A DNA stretch of 32,712 nucleotides. Origin: a virus. Position numbers and translations under genes: made by a program. This document shows positions 1 to 11,400 of this stretch, piece by piece. The stretch spans positions 1-32,712 of IMG/VR virus record IMGVR_UViG_3300025099_000081; one strand, given 5' to 3'. Each line of letters begins with the position of its first letter. Within the stretch, counting starts at the first letter, position 1. Under the pieces are notes generated by a model that saw nothing but the letters and a program-made list of their open reading frames with translations, ran no database searches and was not told the DNA's origin.

Positions 1-1
1 T

Positions 2-1702
2 TATCTTACTGCAGAACTTTTTGATATTAAGTTCGCACAATCTGCTGACGTGATGTACATCACACACCCTAATCACAAAACTAGGAAGTTAGCAAGAACA
101 GGTCATACCTCTTGGACATTAACAGAAGTAGATTTTACTAATGGTCCATACTTAGATACGAATACATCTACAACTACATTTTCAACTTCAGCACATACTG
201 TAGGAACTGGTGTAACTTTAACAGCTTCAGCAGTTACAGGTATTAATGGTGATACAGGATTTCAAACAACAGATGTTGGAAGGTTGGTTAGATTTAGAGA
301 TGGTTATGGAGAAATAACTGCAAGAACAGATACATTAAATGTAACCATAGAAATATTAGTAGACTTGGGATCATCTAGTGCTTCTACTGATTGGAACTTA
401 GGTGCGTTTTCAGACACTACTGGTCATCCTTCTTGCGTATCATTCTTTGAACAACGATTAGTTTTTGCAGCAACTTTATCACAGCCACAAGCAGTATTTT
501 TTTCTAAGTCTGGTGATTATGAAAACATGGATGCAAACATTGGTGGTACTGTAGCAGATGATGATGCAATCATTTATACAATCGCATCCAACCAAGTTAA
601 TGCTATTCGATTTATGGCAGCTAGTAGAACTTTAATTATTGGTACTGCAGGTGGTGAATTTACAGTTAGTGGTGGTGGAGATAATGATTCTGTTACACCT
701 ACAAATATTATGATTAAAAAACAATCTAACCATGGTGCCGCAAACATAGATGCTGTTGCAGTTGCTAATGCTACTTTGTTTGTACAAAGAGCTAAAAGAA
801 AACTAAGAGAACTTGCTTACAACTTTGATGTAGATGGTTATACAGCTCCGGATCTAACTATCCTTGCTGAACACGTTACTGAAGGTGGTATAACAGAAAT
901 GGCATATCAAGAAGAACCATTAGCAATTATTTGGTGTGTAAGAAATGATGGTGAGTTAGTCGCATTAACTTATCAAAGAGAACAAGAAGTTGTTGCTTGG
1001 CATAGACATATCTTCGGTGGTTCTTTTGGTAGTGGTAATGCAGTTTGTGAATCTGTTGCAGTAATACCAACTGAAGATAGCGAGTATGAATTATACATGA
1101 TTATTAAAAGAACAATCAATGGCGCAACTAAACGATATGTAGAATTTTTAAATACATTTGATTTTGATGAAACAGATAATACATCATTTAATTTTTTAGA
1201 TTCACAATTATCTTACAGTGGATCTGCAGTAACAACACTTTCTGGATTATCACATCTTGAAGGACAAACAGTTTCTATATTAGCAGATGGCGCAACGCAT
1301 CCAGATAAAACTGTTAGTTCGGGTTCAATAACATTAGATCGATCTGCTACTAATGTTAAAATAGGATTAGGATATACATCATTATTAAAAACAATGAGAA
1401 TAGATGCTGGTGCGCAGAATGGTACATCACAAGCTAAAACAAAAAGAATATATGAAGTTACTGCAAGATTATATGAAAGTGTTGGTGTTGAGATAGGACC
1501 CGACCTAAGTAATATGGAGAGAGTTCCTTTTAGAACATCAAGTGATCCTATGGACAAAGGTATTCCACCATTCACAGGAGATAAAGAAGTAGAGTTTAGA
1601 GGAAATTATGATACAGATGGATTTATGATTGTCAGACAAACACAACCTTTACCTTTGACAATCTTATCACTATACCCGAGGTTAGTAACAAATGATGGAT
1701 AA
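2..1702 (+). CDS. Tail protein, gp12 (tail tubular B)-like position, 5' truncated by window edge
   Basis: Virion tail (nozzle/stabilisation-type) protein. The frame is open from base 2, so the true start lies outside the left edge; the Met at 50 is internal. The N-terminal visible part (LFDIKFAQSADVMYITHP, then RKLARTGHTSWTL) is the signature of a tail protein widespread in T7-like and marine podoviruses. About 566 residues are present. The right edge of the window (32672-32712) begins a gene encoding MARVAAQITNFTAG, the usual N-terminus of this family, so both pieces probably belong to one gene cut by linearisation, with about 100 codons missing. It overlaps the next gene by 11 bases, and its position before gp13/14/15/16-like genes supports a tail role. 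The family is recognised with good confidence; equivalence to T7 gp12 rests mainly on position. Confidence 0.8.
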   Translation, partial: YLTAELFDIKFAQSADVMYITHPNHKTRKLARTGHTSWTLTEVDFTNGPYLDTNTSTTTFSTSAHTVGTGVTLTASAVTGINGDTGFQTTDVGRLVRFRDGYGEITARTDTLNVTIEILVDLGSSSASTDWNLGAFSDTTGHPSCVSFFEQRLVFAATLSQPQAVFFSKSGDYENMDANIGGTVADDDAIIYTIASNQVNAIRFMAASRTLIIGTAGGEFTVSGGGDNDSVTPTNIMIKKQSNHGAANIDAVAVANATLFVQRAKRKLRELAYNFDVDGYTAPDLTILAEHVTEGGITEMAYQEEPLAIIWCVRNDGELVALTYQREQEVVAWHRHIFGGSFGSGNAVCESVAVIPTEDSEYELYMIIKRTINGATKRYVEFLNTFDFDETDNTSFNFLDSQLSYSGSAVTTLSGLSHLEGQTVSILADGATHPDKTVSSGSITLDRSATNVKIGLGYTSLLKTMRIDAGAQNGTSQAKTKRIYEVTARLYESVGVEIGPDLSNMERVPFRTSSDPMDKGIPPFTGDKEVEFRGNYDTDGFMIVRQTQPLPLTILSLYPRLVTNDG

Positions 1703-2156
1703 AAAATTACATATAGTGCCTTATACAAAAGAACATGGACAGTTTATACTATCCTGTCAAATGAACCATAAGATTTTAGAAGCAGATAGACACTTTATTA
1801 ATGTAGAGGGTGATGCTAAAAATTTAGAACAAAACAACTTAGCCTTTACAGGTATTATTAATTATCAACCTATCTTTGCTGCCGGAATGAAAATGGTTTG
1901 GGGTCGAGTAGCCGAGGGTTGGGTGATTGCAACAAGTGAGATTTGGAAAAATCCTTTAGCTGTAGCTCGTGCAATAAAAAAAGATTTTGCTAGAGTTGCA
2001 AGAGAACACAATATAGAAAGAGTACAAACTGCAATTAGAAAAGATTTTAAACAAGGTCAAAGATTTGCAGAATGGCTAGGTTTGGAGAACGAAGGCTTAA
2101 TGAAAAAATTTGGTTTTGATGGTACAGATCAGTACAGATATGCGAGGATATTTTAA
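1692..2156 (+). CDS. DUF2833-like, GNAT-fold protein at gp13 position
   Basis: 154-residue protein resembling the DUF2833/T7 gp13-type family, which is thought to have an acetyltransferase-like fold without proven enzymatic activity. The pattern FAAGMKMVWGRVAEGWVIATSE followed by a helix and RFAEWLGLENEGLMKKFG is typical: a substrate-like strand, then the C-terminal 'GLENEG' motif of GNAT proteins. It starts inside the tail gene (11-base overlap), with GAGG about 10 bases upstream of the ATG, and its stop overlaps the next ATG (TAATG). In T7-like phages this slot encodes a virion-assembly or internal virion protein, and a similar role is inferred here. No intact acetyl-CoA P-loop motif (R/QxxGxG/A) is apparent, which argues against a working acetyltransferase. 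Confidence 0.65.
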   Translation: MMDKKLHIVPYTKEHGQFILSCQMNHKILEADRHFINVEGDAKNLEQNNLAFTGIINYQPIFAAGMKMVWGRVAEGWVIATSEIWKNPLAVARAIKKDFARVAREHNIERVQTAIRKDFKQGQRFAEWLGLENEGLMKKFGFDGTDQYRYARIF

Positions 2157-2620
2157 TGTCTGGAGCTATACCTTTTATTGGACCGGTAATGAGTGTAGCA
2201 GCAGCTACCTCTGCAAATGAAATAGGAAAATTTAATCAAGATGTTGCAAATAGAAATGCAATCATTGCAGAACAAGAAGCAGCAGCTCAAGCTAAATTAA
2301 CAGAATTTAATATTGCAAAATTTAATCAAAGTTTTGAGAAGTTTCAATCTACTACAAAAGTTGCTACATTAAAAAGTGGTGTAGAACTATCGGGTACTGC
2401 ATTAAAGATTTTACAATCTAATGCTGAACAAGCAGAACTTCAAAGAGATATTATAGAATACAATGGTAAAGTTGCTGAAGCTAAAAAATTAGAAGAAGCT
2501 AACTTTGCTAGAATATCTGGTGCATTAGCAAGAGCGCAAGGTAGACAACAAGCTATAGGTTATTTAGCTGGAGCAGGATCTAGTTTATTAACTATGAAAC
2601 AAATGGGGATGTTTAGTTAA
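2156..2620 (+). CDS. Internal virion protein, gp14 position
   Basis: 154-residue predicted ejection protein. The N-terminus (PFIGPVMSVAAATSANEIG) is a hydrophobic, Ala-rich segment. It is followed by a long Ala/Gln/Glu-rich helical region and a C-terminal YNGKVAEAKKLEEANFARISGALARAQGRQQAIG block ending in a Gly/Ala-rich hydrophobic stretch. This helix-rich layout with 'YN.KVAEA..LE.ANFAR' is characteristic of T7-like gp14-type internal virion proteins, which are ejected into the cell envelope before DNA. The start codon overlaps the preceding stop (TAATG), as does the next gene's start, indicating tight translational coupling. Function is inferred from family resemblance and gene order. Confidence 0.7.
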   Translation: MSGAIPFIGPVMSVAAATSANEIGKFNQDVANRNAIIAEQEAAAQAKLTEFNIAKFNQSFEKFQSTTKVATLKSGVELSGTALKILQSNAEQAELQRDIIEYNGKVAEAKKLEEANFARISGALARAQGRQQAIGYLAGAGSSLLTMKQMGMFS

Positions 2621-4758
2621 TGGCAAAGATACCTACATTTGAAACTACTGTTGCACCTACTGCTGAAGTTGGAGCTGTAAAAAGTAATATACAAGTTTCA
2701 CCTAAATCAAGTTTAGCTGGAGCTTTATTACCAACTGCAAATGCAATCACACAATTCTATGTAAAAGAAAAAGAAATATCTAATAAGGTAGAAGGTGGAC
2801 AACTAATTGCAGATGCCAATCAAGAATTATTAGAAATAAAAGAACAAGCTAAATTAAAAGCTACACCAGATGAAGGTGTTAATTTTTTTAATGCTGGTTA
2901 CAAACAAGTTGTTGATAAATACAAATCAAAAGCAAGTAATAATTATATTCAAAAATATTTTGATTTAAACATTTCATCCAACAAACCTTCTTACATTAAT
3001 AATGTTTTAAAACAAACTAGAGCTAACATGGTTAAAACAAGAGTTGATCAAGTAACTAATAGTGTTGAAAATAAAATATTAAATGCAGTTGAGAGTGATA
3101 ATAATTTTGATCTTGCAACTGTAGGAGAATCTATTACCGCAGAATATCAAGGCTTAGTTAATGATGGTTTAATTTCTGAACAAGATTTACAAATCTACAA
3201 AGATAAAATTCCTAACTTAATTGAAGTCGCACAGGTAAGAAAGATGGCAAGAAACAATGCTGCACAAGCATTTGTAATTTTATCTGATGTAACTAATTTT
3301 ACTACCATACAAGGTGATGAAAGAAGAAAACTAATAAGTGAATTTGGTACACTTGCTAAACAACAAGCGGATGTAACAAGTGCTATTTTAGATCAAAGTA
3401 TCATTGAAAAATCAAATGATTTTATGGAAAAATATGGAAGTAAAGAAAAATTTGGTTTTAGCACAGAAGAGTTAGAACAGTTTAAAACAGGTGATGAAGA
3501 AACTGACAATCAAATAGTAATCTTAAATGAAAAAATAGTTAATAAAGAATTTAGTTTTGATACAAATTATAACACTAATACAGATGTCATAAGTAAAATA
3601 GCATCTGGAGAAATTAAAAACACTTCAACTAAATTTTTATTAGCCGGAGAAACAGAACCCAAAAGTATTTTAGAAAGAGCTGGTAATAAAACAATTAATG
3701 ATAATGATTTTAAATTTTTGTCAGATGTTATTACAAGAAATAAAAATAATACTTTAAAAAAACAAGATCAACAATTTTTAAAATACTTTGAAAACCTTGT
3801 ACCATTACTTCAAGGTAATACTTTTTTAAATTATTTTGATAAAGAATATAATGCAAAGGCTAGTGAGTTAAGACAAACATTACATAAAAGATATTTAGAT
3901 GGATTGGCTCAAGGTGCTAACCCAACTGATTTATTAAGTTATACATCTGAAAATTATATTGCTAAAGATATAAAAAACTTTTTACCTAAGACTTCAGATT
4001 TAAGTAGTATCGTAATTGAAATGGCTGCAGAAAATAATCAAACTGTTGATGGACCACCAAGAATTGAAGGAGAAACAGCAGAAGAATATTTAAATAGAAT
4101 ACAAAAAGAAGAAAAAAAAATTGATATAGGTAATGAGAGTAGTCTAGATTTAAGTGCCAGTTTAGATGTAGATGCAAATATAGAACAAGTAGGATTCTTA
4201 GGAAAATTTCTTTTTGGTGAAAATGAAGTTTTAATTAAAAACTGGAGTAACAAATATCAAACAGAAGGTAGTATTATTAATGCTTTAAAAGCAAAAAAAA
4301 GATTAGATCGTATGAATGAACCCGGTTATAAAATTCCAAATGATGCAATATCTGCAATAAAAAATGCAGCTAAAAACTTTGATCGTGATGGTGGTTTTTC
4401 AAAAGAAACTTTAATAGATTATTTAACTAAGATTGGTCAAATAGAAAGTCAATACGAAACTAAAGTACAAAAAACAGATAGACCTGTAAAAGAAGAAACA
4501 AAATTTTTAGCAAGATCATATTGGCAAATAGAAGTAGATACAGCAAAAGATTTATTAAAAAATTCTGCTCCTATATTTGGTAGTAATTTTGAATCTACTT
4601 TTTCTAAAAAATATAAAGGAGAATATGAAACAGCAAGAGAAGGTTTATTAAATTTAAGCGACAGAGATTTAGTTAATTTATTAGAAAAAGATGACACGTT
4701 AGCTGCTAACATTGCAGCAGCATTAATAGTAACTAGATTTAACACAGAAGAAGCATGA
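2620..4758 (+). CDS. Internal virion protein, gp15 position, with possible C-terminal muralytic motif
   Basis: 712-residue hydrophilic, largely helical protein rich in Lys, Asn and Glu, in the slot of the T7 gp15 ejection protein. The N-terminal half is a long coiled-coil-like repeat of charged helices with no recognised enzyme domain. Near the C-terminus, residues about 600-645 contain IGQIESQY (Glu609) and then ARSYWQIEVDTAKDLL (632-646). This resembles the catalytic Glu region and the 'G..QF...TA' motif of lysozyme/transglycosylase-like domains in marine phage virion proteins. If so, the protein would open a local hole in peptidoglycan during entry. The start overlaps the gp14-like stop and the stop overlaps the next gene as ATGA. 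The virion role is likely; the enzymatic reading is a hypothesis. Confidence 0.6.
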   Translation: MAKIPTFETTVAPTAEVGAVKSNIQVSPKSSLAGALLPTANAITQFYVKEKEISNKVEGGQLIADANQELLEIKEQAKLKATPDEGVNFFNAGYKQVVDKYKSKASNNYIQKYFDLNISSNKPSYINNVLKQTRANMVKTRVDQVTNSVENKILNAVESDNNFDLATVGESITAEYQGLVNDGLISEQDLQIYKDKIPNLIEVAQVRKMARNNAAQAFVILSDVTNFTTIQGDERRKLISEFGTLAKQQADVTSAILDQSIIEKSNDFMEKYGSKEKFGFSTEELEQFKTGDEETDNQIVILNEKIVNKEFSFDTNYNTNTDVISKIASGEIKNTSTKFLLAGETEPKSILERAGNKTINDNDFKFLSDVITRNKNNTLKKQDQQFLKYFENLVPLLQGNTFLNYFDKEYNAKASELRQTLHKRYLDGLAQGANPTDLLSYTSENYIAKDIKNFLPKTSDLSSIVIEMAAENNQTVDGPPRIEGETAEEYLNRIQKEEKKIDIGNESSLDLSASLDVDANIEQVGFLGKFLFGENEVLIKNWSNKYQTEGSIINALKAKKRLDRMNEPGYKIPNDAISAIKNAAKNFDRDGGFSKETLIDYLTKIGQIESQYETKVQKTDRPVKEETKFLARSYWQIEVDTAKDLLKNSAPIFGSNFESTFSKKYKGEYETAREGLLNLSDRDLVNLLEKDDTLAANIAAALIVTRFNTEEA

Positions 4759-7700
4759 AGCTAAGTGATCAGCAAACATTATTAGAGCAAGGTGGCTTTA
4801 GTCAAAAAGAAATAGAAGATTGGAAGAAAGATAAAATATTAAAACTAAACAATGCCGGATTTTCTAATGCAGAAATATTAGAAGAGTTTGGTGTAGTTCC
4901 TGCAGACAACAAAGCTAATGTAAAGTATTTTAAAAATATAAAAGAAGAATTAGAAAACGAATACTATACACAAGAATCAATATCACCAGATGATGAACTT
5001 TTATATCAATCAAAAATAGATCAAGCTGATGCTCCATCTTTAAAAGAATTAGTAGTAGGTAAAGAATTTGATGGAGACGAAATATTAAAAAGAGGTTGGG
5101 GTAAAACACTATATGATATGACATATAGATTGGCTACTGATGGAGGTTTATCAGAAGCATTTACACAAGAAGAACCAGAAGATTATACTTGGTTTGAAGG
5201 TTTATTAGAAAGAGGTTTAACACTTGGTGCAGAACTTCCTATATATGGTGGAAGTTTTTTAGCAGGTACAGGTGCAACAGGTAATCCTATAGCGGGTGCA
5301 TTTACTGCTGGTGCTATTCCGGGTGCTGCAAGAGAAACAATCTTAAAAGGTTTAGAGCAACAATCTTATGGTCAGCCAGTTGAAATATTAAAAAATTTTT
5401 TAAAAGATGGTATTATTGAAGGTGCTAAACAAGGAACTATATTTGCAACCGCAGCAGTTGCTCCACAATTAAAATTACCTTTTGTTGGTAAACTTGCAGA
5501 CAGATATTTAACAAGAGTAGCATCACAACTTACAGCATTTGAAGGTGTAGGTGCTGCATTAAATGGACAGTTACCAACATTAAGAGAGTTTAGTTATTCT
5601 GCAGTTATGTTTGGTGCTTTAGGTGTAAGACTACCTAAAAAAACTATGGAAGATAGAACTAAAAAAATATTTGTAGATACTGGTAAAAAACCTAATCAAG
5701 TATTTAAAGATTCTTTAGTTGATAAAACAATATTAGAAGATGTTGGATCAAGAGCTTATGTCAGAGCTTATGATAAATTGTTAGATAGAAAAACTCTAAA
5801 AGAAAAACCACAACCAGAAAAACCAGAACAATTATTTAAAGATGATTTAGCAAACAAAGCTGCAGAAAACATTGTTTTCAAACCTAAAGTTGAACCATTA
5901 ACTACTGAAAGATTAAAAGAAATGGGATCAAAGGTTAAAAGAAAAGCAATTATAGAAGGTATTGATACTAAATATCCTATACTAGAAGTATTAAGAGAAG
6001 CAAAAGTAAATACTAAAACTGGTATTGAAAAATTAAATTTATATGAACAATCAAGAATACTTGAAGGTATGCCAAACAGAGCTGCATATTTTATTGAGTT
6101 TAATACTTTAAATTTTAAAACTACAGGAGATAAAGGTCTAGGACTAAAAGAAGTTACTAAAGATATAATTAAAAAAGGAAAAAATGAAACACAGTTATTT
6201 GAAACTTATTTAATGAATAGAAGAGCAATAGAACTATCTGAAAGAAAAATAGAAACTGGTTTTAATATTGAAACAGCAAAACAATTTGTAAATCAAAATA
6301 AATCTAAATTTGAACAAATAGCAAAACAAACTGATAAATATCAAAGAGATGTTTTAGAATATGCAAGGGATAGTGGTTTAATATCTAAAGATGGTTTTAA
6401 TTCTATGACCGAAGCAAATAAAAATTATGTTACCTTTGCTAGAGAAATGATTGGTCAAGATGGAAAGGTTGTTGCTGCTGAAGGTAGTAGTGTAAATCCA
6501 TTTAAAAAAATAGAAGGATCTAAATTAAAAGTATTCCCTCCATTAGAACAAATGGTTAAAAATACAAATACAATAGTAAATGCTGCTGAAAAAAATCAAG
6601 TTAAATTAAATTTTATTGATATGGTTATAAAATCAAAAGCTAAAGATCCTAATACTTTTGAGTTTATGAATAAAGTAAATCTTAAAACAACTAATAGACC
6701 TAAAGAAGAACTACTTACTTTTAGAAGAGATGGTAAATTAGAAACATGGGATGTTGGAAAAGATTTAGTAGATGCTTTTAAAACTTTAGATCAACAAGGA
6801 TCTAATATGTTAATGAATTATCTTGGCGCACCTGCAAGAACTCTTAGAGCTGGTGCGATATTGATACCAGACTTTGCTGTTCCAAACTTTTTCAGAGATA
6901 CTATGCAAGCAAGTTTTTTAAATAAAGTTGGTTTTATACCTATACAGGATTCGATCATTGGTGCATTTAATATTATTACAAAAGGTAATAATAAAAAAGC
7001 AATGGAGATGTATAAAAAATATGTCAAATCTGGTGGTATGCAATCTACGTTATTAGCTGTTGATAGACCTAATATATTTGATGGTAAAGTTTATGATATT
7101 CTTGCTAAAGGACCAGTAAGAAATGCTGACAGAGGTATACTAGCTCCATTAAAAGCATTAACAAGATTATCAGAGGAGATGACAAGGTTTAGAATTTTTG
7201 AAAAAACTTATAAAAAAGCTATTGAAAAAGGTTTGACAGAAAAACAAGCACTTGAGAGAGGTGGTTTTGAAGCTAGAAATCTTTTAGATTATGCTAAAAG
7301 AGGATCATTAGGTCAAAATATAAATAGATTGGTTCCATTCTGGAACGCAAGAGTTCAAGGTTTAACAAGATTATATGAAGCATTTAGAGATCAACCCGGA
7401 AGAACCTCTGCTATGATTGGTGCTTATGTAGTAATACCAACTTTAGGTTTTTACATGTTAAATAAAGATGATCCAGATTATAAAGAAGAACCAGATTGGA
7501 TTAAACAAAATTATTATTATTTTAAAATAGGTGATAAACCATATAGATTTCCAAAACCATTTGAGGTTGGTACATTAGTTTCATCTGTTATTGAAAAAAC
7601 TTTAGATTGGGTAAGAACAAATGAACCTCAACAATTTGCAAGATTTGCAAAAGATTTCTTTTTTAATAATGCTAAAGGATTTTATCCTATCCCTACTTCT

Positions 7701-8399
7701 GTTAGACCATTTATAGAAAATTATGCAAACTGGAGCTTCTTTAGAGATGCTCCATTAGTTCCAAAATCATTAGATAAAAATCTACCTAATAAATTTTACT
7801 ATACTGAATATACATCTGAAACATTTAAATTAATTTCAAAACTATTAAATGGATTGGTAGGTGATGATAGTTTTTTAGCAACCAATCCTATTCATGCAGA
7901 GAATGTATTTAGATCATGGACCGGTGGATTAGGTAGATATATTATAGATACTTTAGATTATGCTATAATTAAAGGTAAAATAATAGATGACCCTATCAAA
8001 CCTACAGACACTCTATCTAAAATACCTGTTATTAGAGCTTTTGACGTAAGAGATGTACCCGGATATTCAGCTCAATCTATAGTTAAATTTTTTGAAGAAT
8101 ATAGTAAAGTTGAGAAGATACTTAATGGTATGGATTTTGCTAAAAAAGCAGGAGATTTTGAAGAGTATAGAAGATTAAAAGAAACATTAAATGTAGACGA
8201 AGAAAAATTATTAGACTATAGAGAATCTATAAGAAAGATAGATAAGCAGATAAGAAACATATATAACTTAAAAGAATTTCCAAATGGTGATATACCTACA
8301 CCAGATGAGAAACGAGAGTTAATAGATGACTATTATAAATTAATGATAAATTTTGCTCAACAAGCATTAAGTTATCTTGAATTAGTAAGAGAAAAGTAA
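4755..8399 (+). CDS. Large internal virion (ejection) protein, gp16 position, LPD38-like region
   Basis: 1214-residue protein, close in size to T7 gp16, the large ejection protein that forms the trans-envelope channel. A Gly/Ala-rich hydrophobic segment lies near residues 150-185, a Lys-rich helical middle follows, and residues about 710-900 carry FFRDTMQASF, LTRLSEEMTRFRIFE, GGFEARNLLDYAKRG and LVPFWNARVQGL. These motifs recur in large polyvalent phage virion proteins (resembling the domain called LPD38). A hydrophobic segment near residue 910 (MIGAYVVIPTLGFYML) could be membrane active. No lytic transglycosylase domain is visible at its N-terminus, unlike T7 gp16. It starts with a 4-base ATGA overlap with the gp15-position gene. 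Confidence 0.7.
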   Translation: MKLSDQQTLLEQGGFSQKEIEDWKKDKILKLNNAGFSNAEILEEFGVVPADNKANVKYFKNIKEELENEYYTQESISPDDELLYQSKIDQADAPSLKELVVGKEFDGDEILKRGWGKTLYDMTYRLATDGGLSEAFTQEEPEDYTWFEGLLERGLTLGAELPIYGGSFLAGTGATGNPIAGAFTAGAIPGAARETILKGLEQQSYGQPVEILKNFLKDGIIEGAKQGTIFATAAVAPQLKLPFVGKLADRYLTRVASQLTAFEGVGAALNGQLPTLREFSYSAVMFGALGVRLPKKTMEDRTKKIFVDTGKKPNQVFKDSLVDKTILEDVGSRAYVRAYDKLLDRKTLKEKPQPEKPEQLFKDDLANKAAENIVFKPKVEPLTTERLKEMGSKVKRKAIIEGIDTKYPILEVLREAKVNTKTGIEKLNLYEQSRILEGMPNRAAYFIEFNTLNFKTTGDKGLGLKEVTKDIIKKGKNETQLFETYLMNRRAIELSERKIETGFNIETAKQFVNQNKSKFEQIAKQTDKYQRDVLEYARDSGLISKDGFNSMTEANKNYVTFAREMIGQDGKVVAAEGSSVNPFKKIEGSKLKVFPPLEQMVKNTNTIVNAAEKNQVKLNFIDMVIKSKAKDPNTFEFMNKVNLKTTNRPKEELLTFRRDGKLETWDVGKDLVDAFKTLDQQGSNMLMNYLGAPARTLRAGAILIPDFAVPNFFRDTMQASFLNKVGFIPIQDSIIGAFNIITKGNNKKAMEMYKKYVKSGGMQSTLLAVDRPNIFDGKVYDILAKGPVRNADRGILAPLKALTRLSEEMTRFRIFEKTYKKAIEKGLTEKQALERGGFEARNLLDYAKRGSLGQNINRLVPFWNARVQGLTRLYEAFRDQPGRTSAMIGAYVVIPTLGFYMLNKDDPDYKEEPDWIKQNYYYFKIGDKPYRFPKPFEVGTLVSSVIEKTLDWVRTNEPQQFARFAKDFFFNNAKGFYPIPTSVRPFIENYANWSFFRDAPLVPKSLDKNLPNKFYYTEYTSETFKLISKLLNGLVGDDSFLATNPIHAENVFRSWTGGLGRYIIDTLDYAIIKGKIIDDPIKPTDTLSKIPVIRAFDVRDVPGYSAQSIVKFFEEYSKVEKILNGMDFAKKAGDFEEYRRLKETLNVDEEKLLDYRESIRKIDKQIRNIYNLKEFPNGDIPTPDEKRELIDDYYKLMINFAQQALSYLELVREK

Positions 8400-8413
8400 T
8401 ATAGGAAAGTAAA

Positions 8414-11400
8414 ATGACAGTATCAACTACAATTATAAAAAACTCTCACAATGGAAATGGTAGTACAACTACCTTTGCTTACAGTTTCAAAATTTTTGCG
8501 GACAGCGACTTAGTAGTAATTATTAGATCATCTACAGGAACAGAGACAACTAAAACATTAACTACTCACTATACAGTTACAGGTGCAGGATCTGCTTCTG
8601 GTGGAACTGTTGTTTTCACGAGTGGTAATATACCCGCTTCGGGTGAGACAGTTGTTATAAGAAGGAATGTCCCGCAAACTCAAGTGATAGATTATATCGC
8701 TAATGATCCATTCCCTGCGGAGACACACGAAGAGGGTCTGGATCGTAACACTATGATTGCTCAACAAGTATCGGAAGCAACAGACAGATCTATCAAACTA
8801 TCAAGAACAAATACTATGACATCTACAGAGTTTACTGTAGGTGCAACTGATAGAGCAAATAAAGTTTTATCTTTTGATTCATCTGGAGAACTTTCAGTAA
8901 CTCAAGAGCTAGGAACTTTCAGAGGTAACTGGTCAGCATCAACTGCTTATCAAGTTAGAGATTTAGTAAAAGACACAAGTACAAATAATATTTTTTTAGC
9001 AAACACAGCACATACATCTTCTGGTTCACAACCGCTTACAACAAATACAGATTCAGCTAAATGGGATTTAATTGTTGACGCTGCAAGTGCAACAACTTCT
9101 GCTAGTGCAGCAGCTACTTCAGCAACAGCTAGTGCAAATAGTGCTACAGCTTCTGCTAACTCTGCAACAGCTAGTGCTAACTCAGCTTCAGCAGCTTCTA
9201 CTTCAGAAACAAATGCTGGAAATTCTGCTACAGCTGCAGCTTCTTCAGCAACTTCTGCAGCAGCTAGTTTTGATTCTTTTGATGACAGATACTTAGGTGC
9301 TAAATCTTCTGATCCATCTACAGACAATGATGGTAATGCTTTATTAACTGGAGCTTTATATTTTAATTCTACAGATGATGTAATGAAAAATTACACAGGT
9401 TCTGCATGGCAAAATTTAAAACCAACTTCATCTGAACAAACAAATATTAATACTTTATCTGCAAGTGCAGTAGTTGCTGACATGGCAATACTAGGTACTA
9501 CAGATGTAGTTAATGATATGAATATTCTAGCAACTGCTGATGTGGTTGCAGATATGAATACACTTGCAACAAGTGATGTAGTAACTGATATGAATACTCT
9601 TGGTACTGCGGATGTTGTTAATGACATGAATGTTTTAGGAACTTCTGCAAATGTAGCAGCTATGAATTTATTAGGTACTTCAGCAGTTGTAGCTGATATG
9701 GCAATTTTAGGAACATCAGATGTTGTGTCAGATATGAACACACTAGCTACAGCAGATGTAGTTAATGATATGAATGTACTTGGTACTTCAGCTAATGTTA
9801 CTGCAATGAATACTTTAGGTACTTCTACTAATGTAACTAACATGGCAACTGTTGCTGCAAATATAACTGGTGTAAATAGTTTTGCAGAAAGATATAGAGT
9901 TACATCTTCAAATCCTACATCAAGTTTAGATGCTGGTGATTTAGCTTTTGTAACTGGAGATAGTGCGTTAAAATTTTATGATGGATCAAGTTGGACTTCT
10001 ATTGCACCGGGAATAGCAAATGTTGTTGACGATAGTTCTCCTCAACTTGGTGGAAACTTAGATTTAAATTCAAATAGTATAACTGGTACTGGTAATTTAG
10101 ATATAGCAAATGGCACAATCAAACTAGATGGTAACTATCCAACAGGTACAGAAAATGTTGCGTTAGGAGACAAGGCATTAGATGATGGTTCGTTAAGTGG
10201 AGCTCATAATACTGCAATTGGCTCTTGTTCTATGACAGCTAATACAAGTGGTCAAAGAAACACTGCTGTTGGTAGAACTTCGTTAGAGGCAAATACGACA
10301 GGTTCTTGTCATACTGCATTTGGTTTTGGAACTTTAAGAAGTAATGTAAATGGAAATTACAATACAGCAATCGGATACCAAAGTTTAAATGCTAATATTA
10401 GTTCAGATAACAATACAGGAGTTGGTTATAATACTTTAGTTGTTAATACAGCTGCAAATAATACAGCAGTTGGTTCGAACTCTTTAGTAGCTAATACAAC
10501 AGGTGGAGAAAATACAGCTGTTGGTGGTTCTGCTTTACAAAAAAATACAACTGCAAGTAATAATGCAGCAGTAGGTTATTTATCATTGTATAACACCACA
10601 ACAGGTGGTGCTAACACATCATTAGGAACTTGTTCTTTAAAAGAAAATACTACAGGAGTTCACAATGTGGCTGTTGGTAAAGATGCTTTAGAAGCTAATA
10701 CAACAGGTGGATGTAATACAGCAGTTGGTAAAGAGGCTTTAGCTGCTAATACAACTGCAAGTGATGGAGTAGCAGTTGGTTATTTAAGTTTAAATAGTAA
10801 TACAACAGGTATTAGAAATACAGCAGTTGGAAGATGTTCTATGCAAGCCAACACATCTGGTTGTTGTAATGTTGCTGTAGGTTCAAGAGCAATGCTTGTC
10901 AATGTTAGTGGAGATTTCAATACTGCTTTAGGTGGAAGTGCTTTAGAATCTAATACAACAGCAGATAACAATACAGCAGTTGGTGCTCATTCTTTAAAAG
11001 TAAACACAACAGGTGCATCAAATACAGCAGTAGGTAAATGTGCTTTAGCTGCTAATACAACAGGTAACAATAACACAGCACTTGGATTTGAATCGCTTAT
11101 AGCTAACACCACAGGCGAAAGTAATGTAGCTCTTGGTAGAACAAGTTTATTTTCAAACACAACAGGTTCAGATAATATTGCAATTGGATTAAGTGCTTTA
11201 AGATGTAACACAACAGCTTCACAAAACACAGCAGTAGGTTTTTGTGCTTTATGTTCTAATACGACAGGTTGTTGTAACACAGCATTAGGTAGGTCATCAC
11301 TTATTGCAAATACAACAGGAAATTTTAATACTGCTGTAGGTAGAGGTGCTATGCAAGTAAATACAACAGCATCAGAAAACACAGCTGTTGGTTTTTTATC

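Noticed and set aside
1213-1575. 120-codon minus-strand ORF opposite the tail gene
   Set aside because: Fully inside a recognised tail gene, no ribosome site, no family resemblance.
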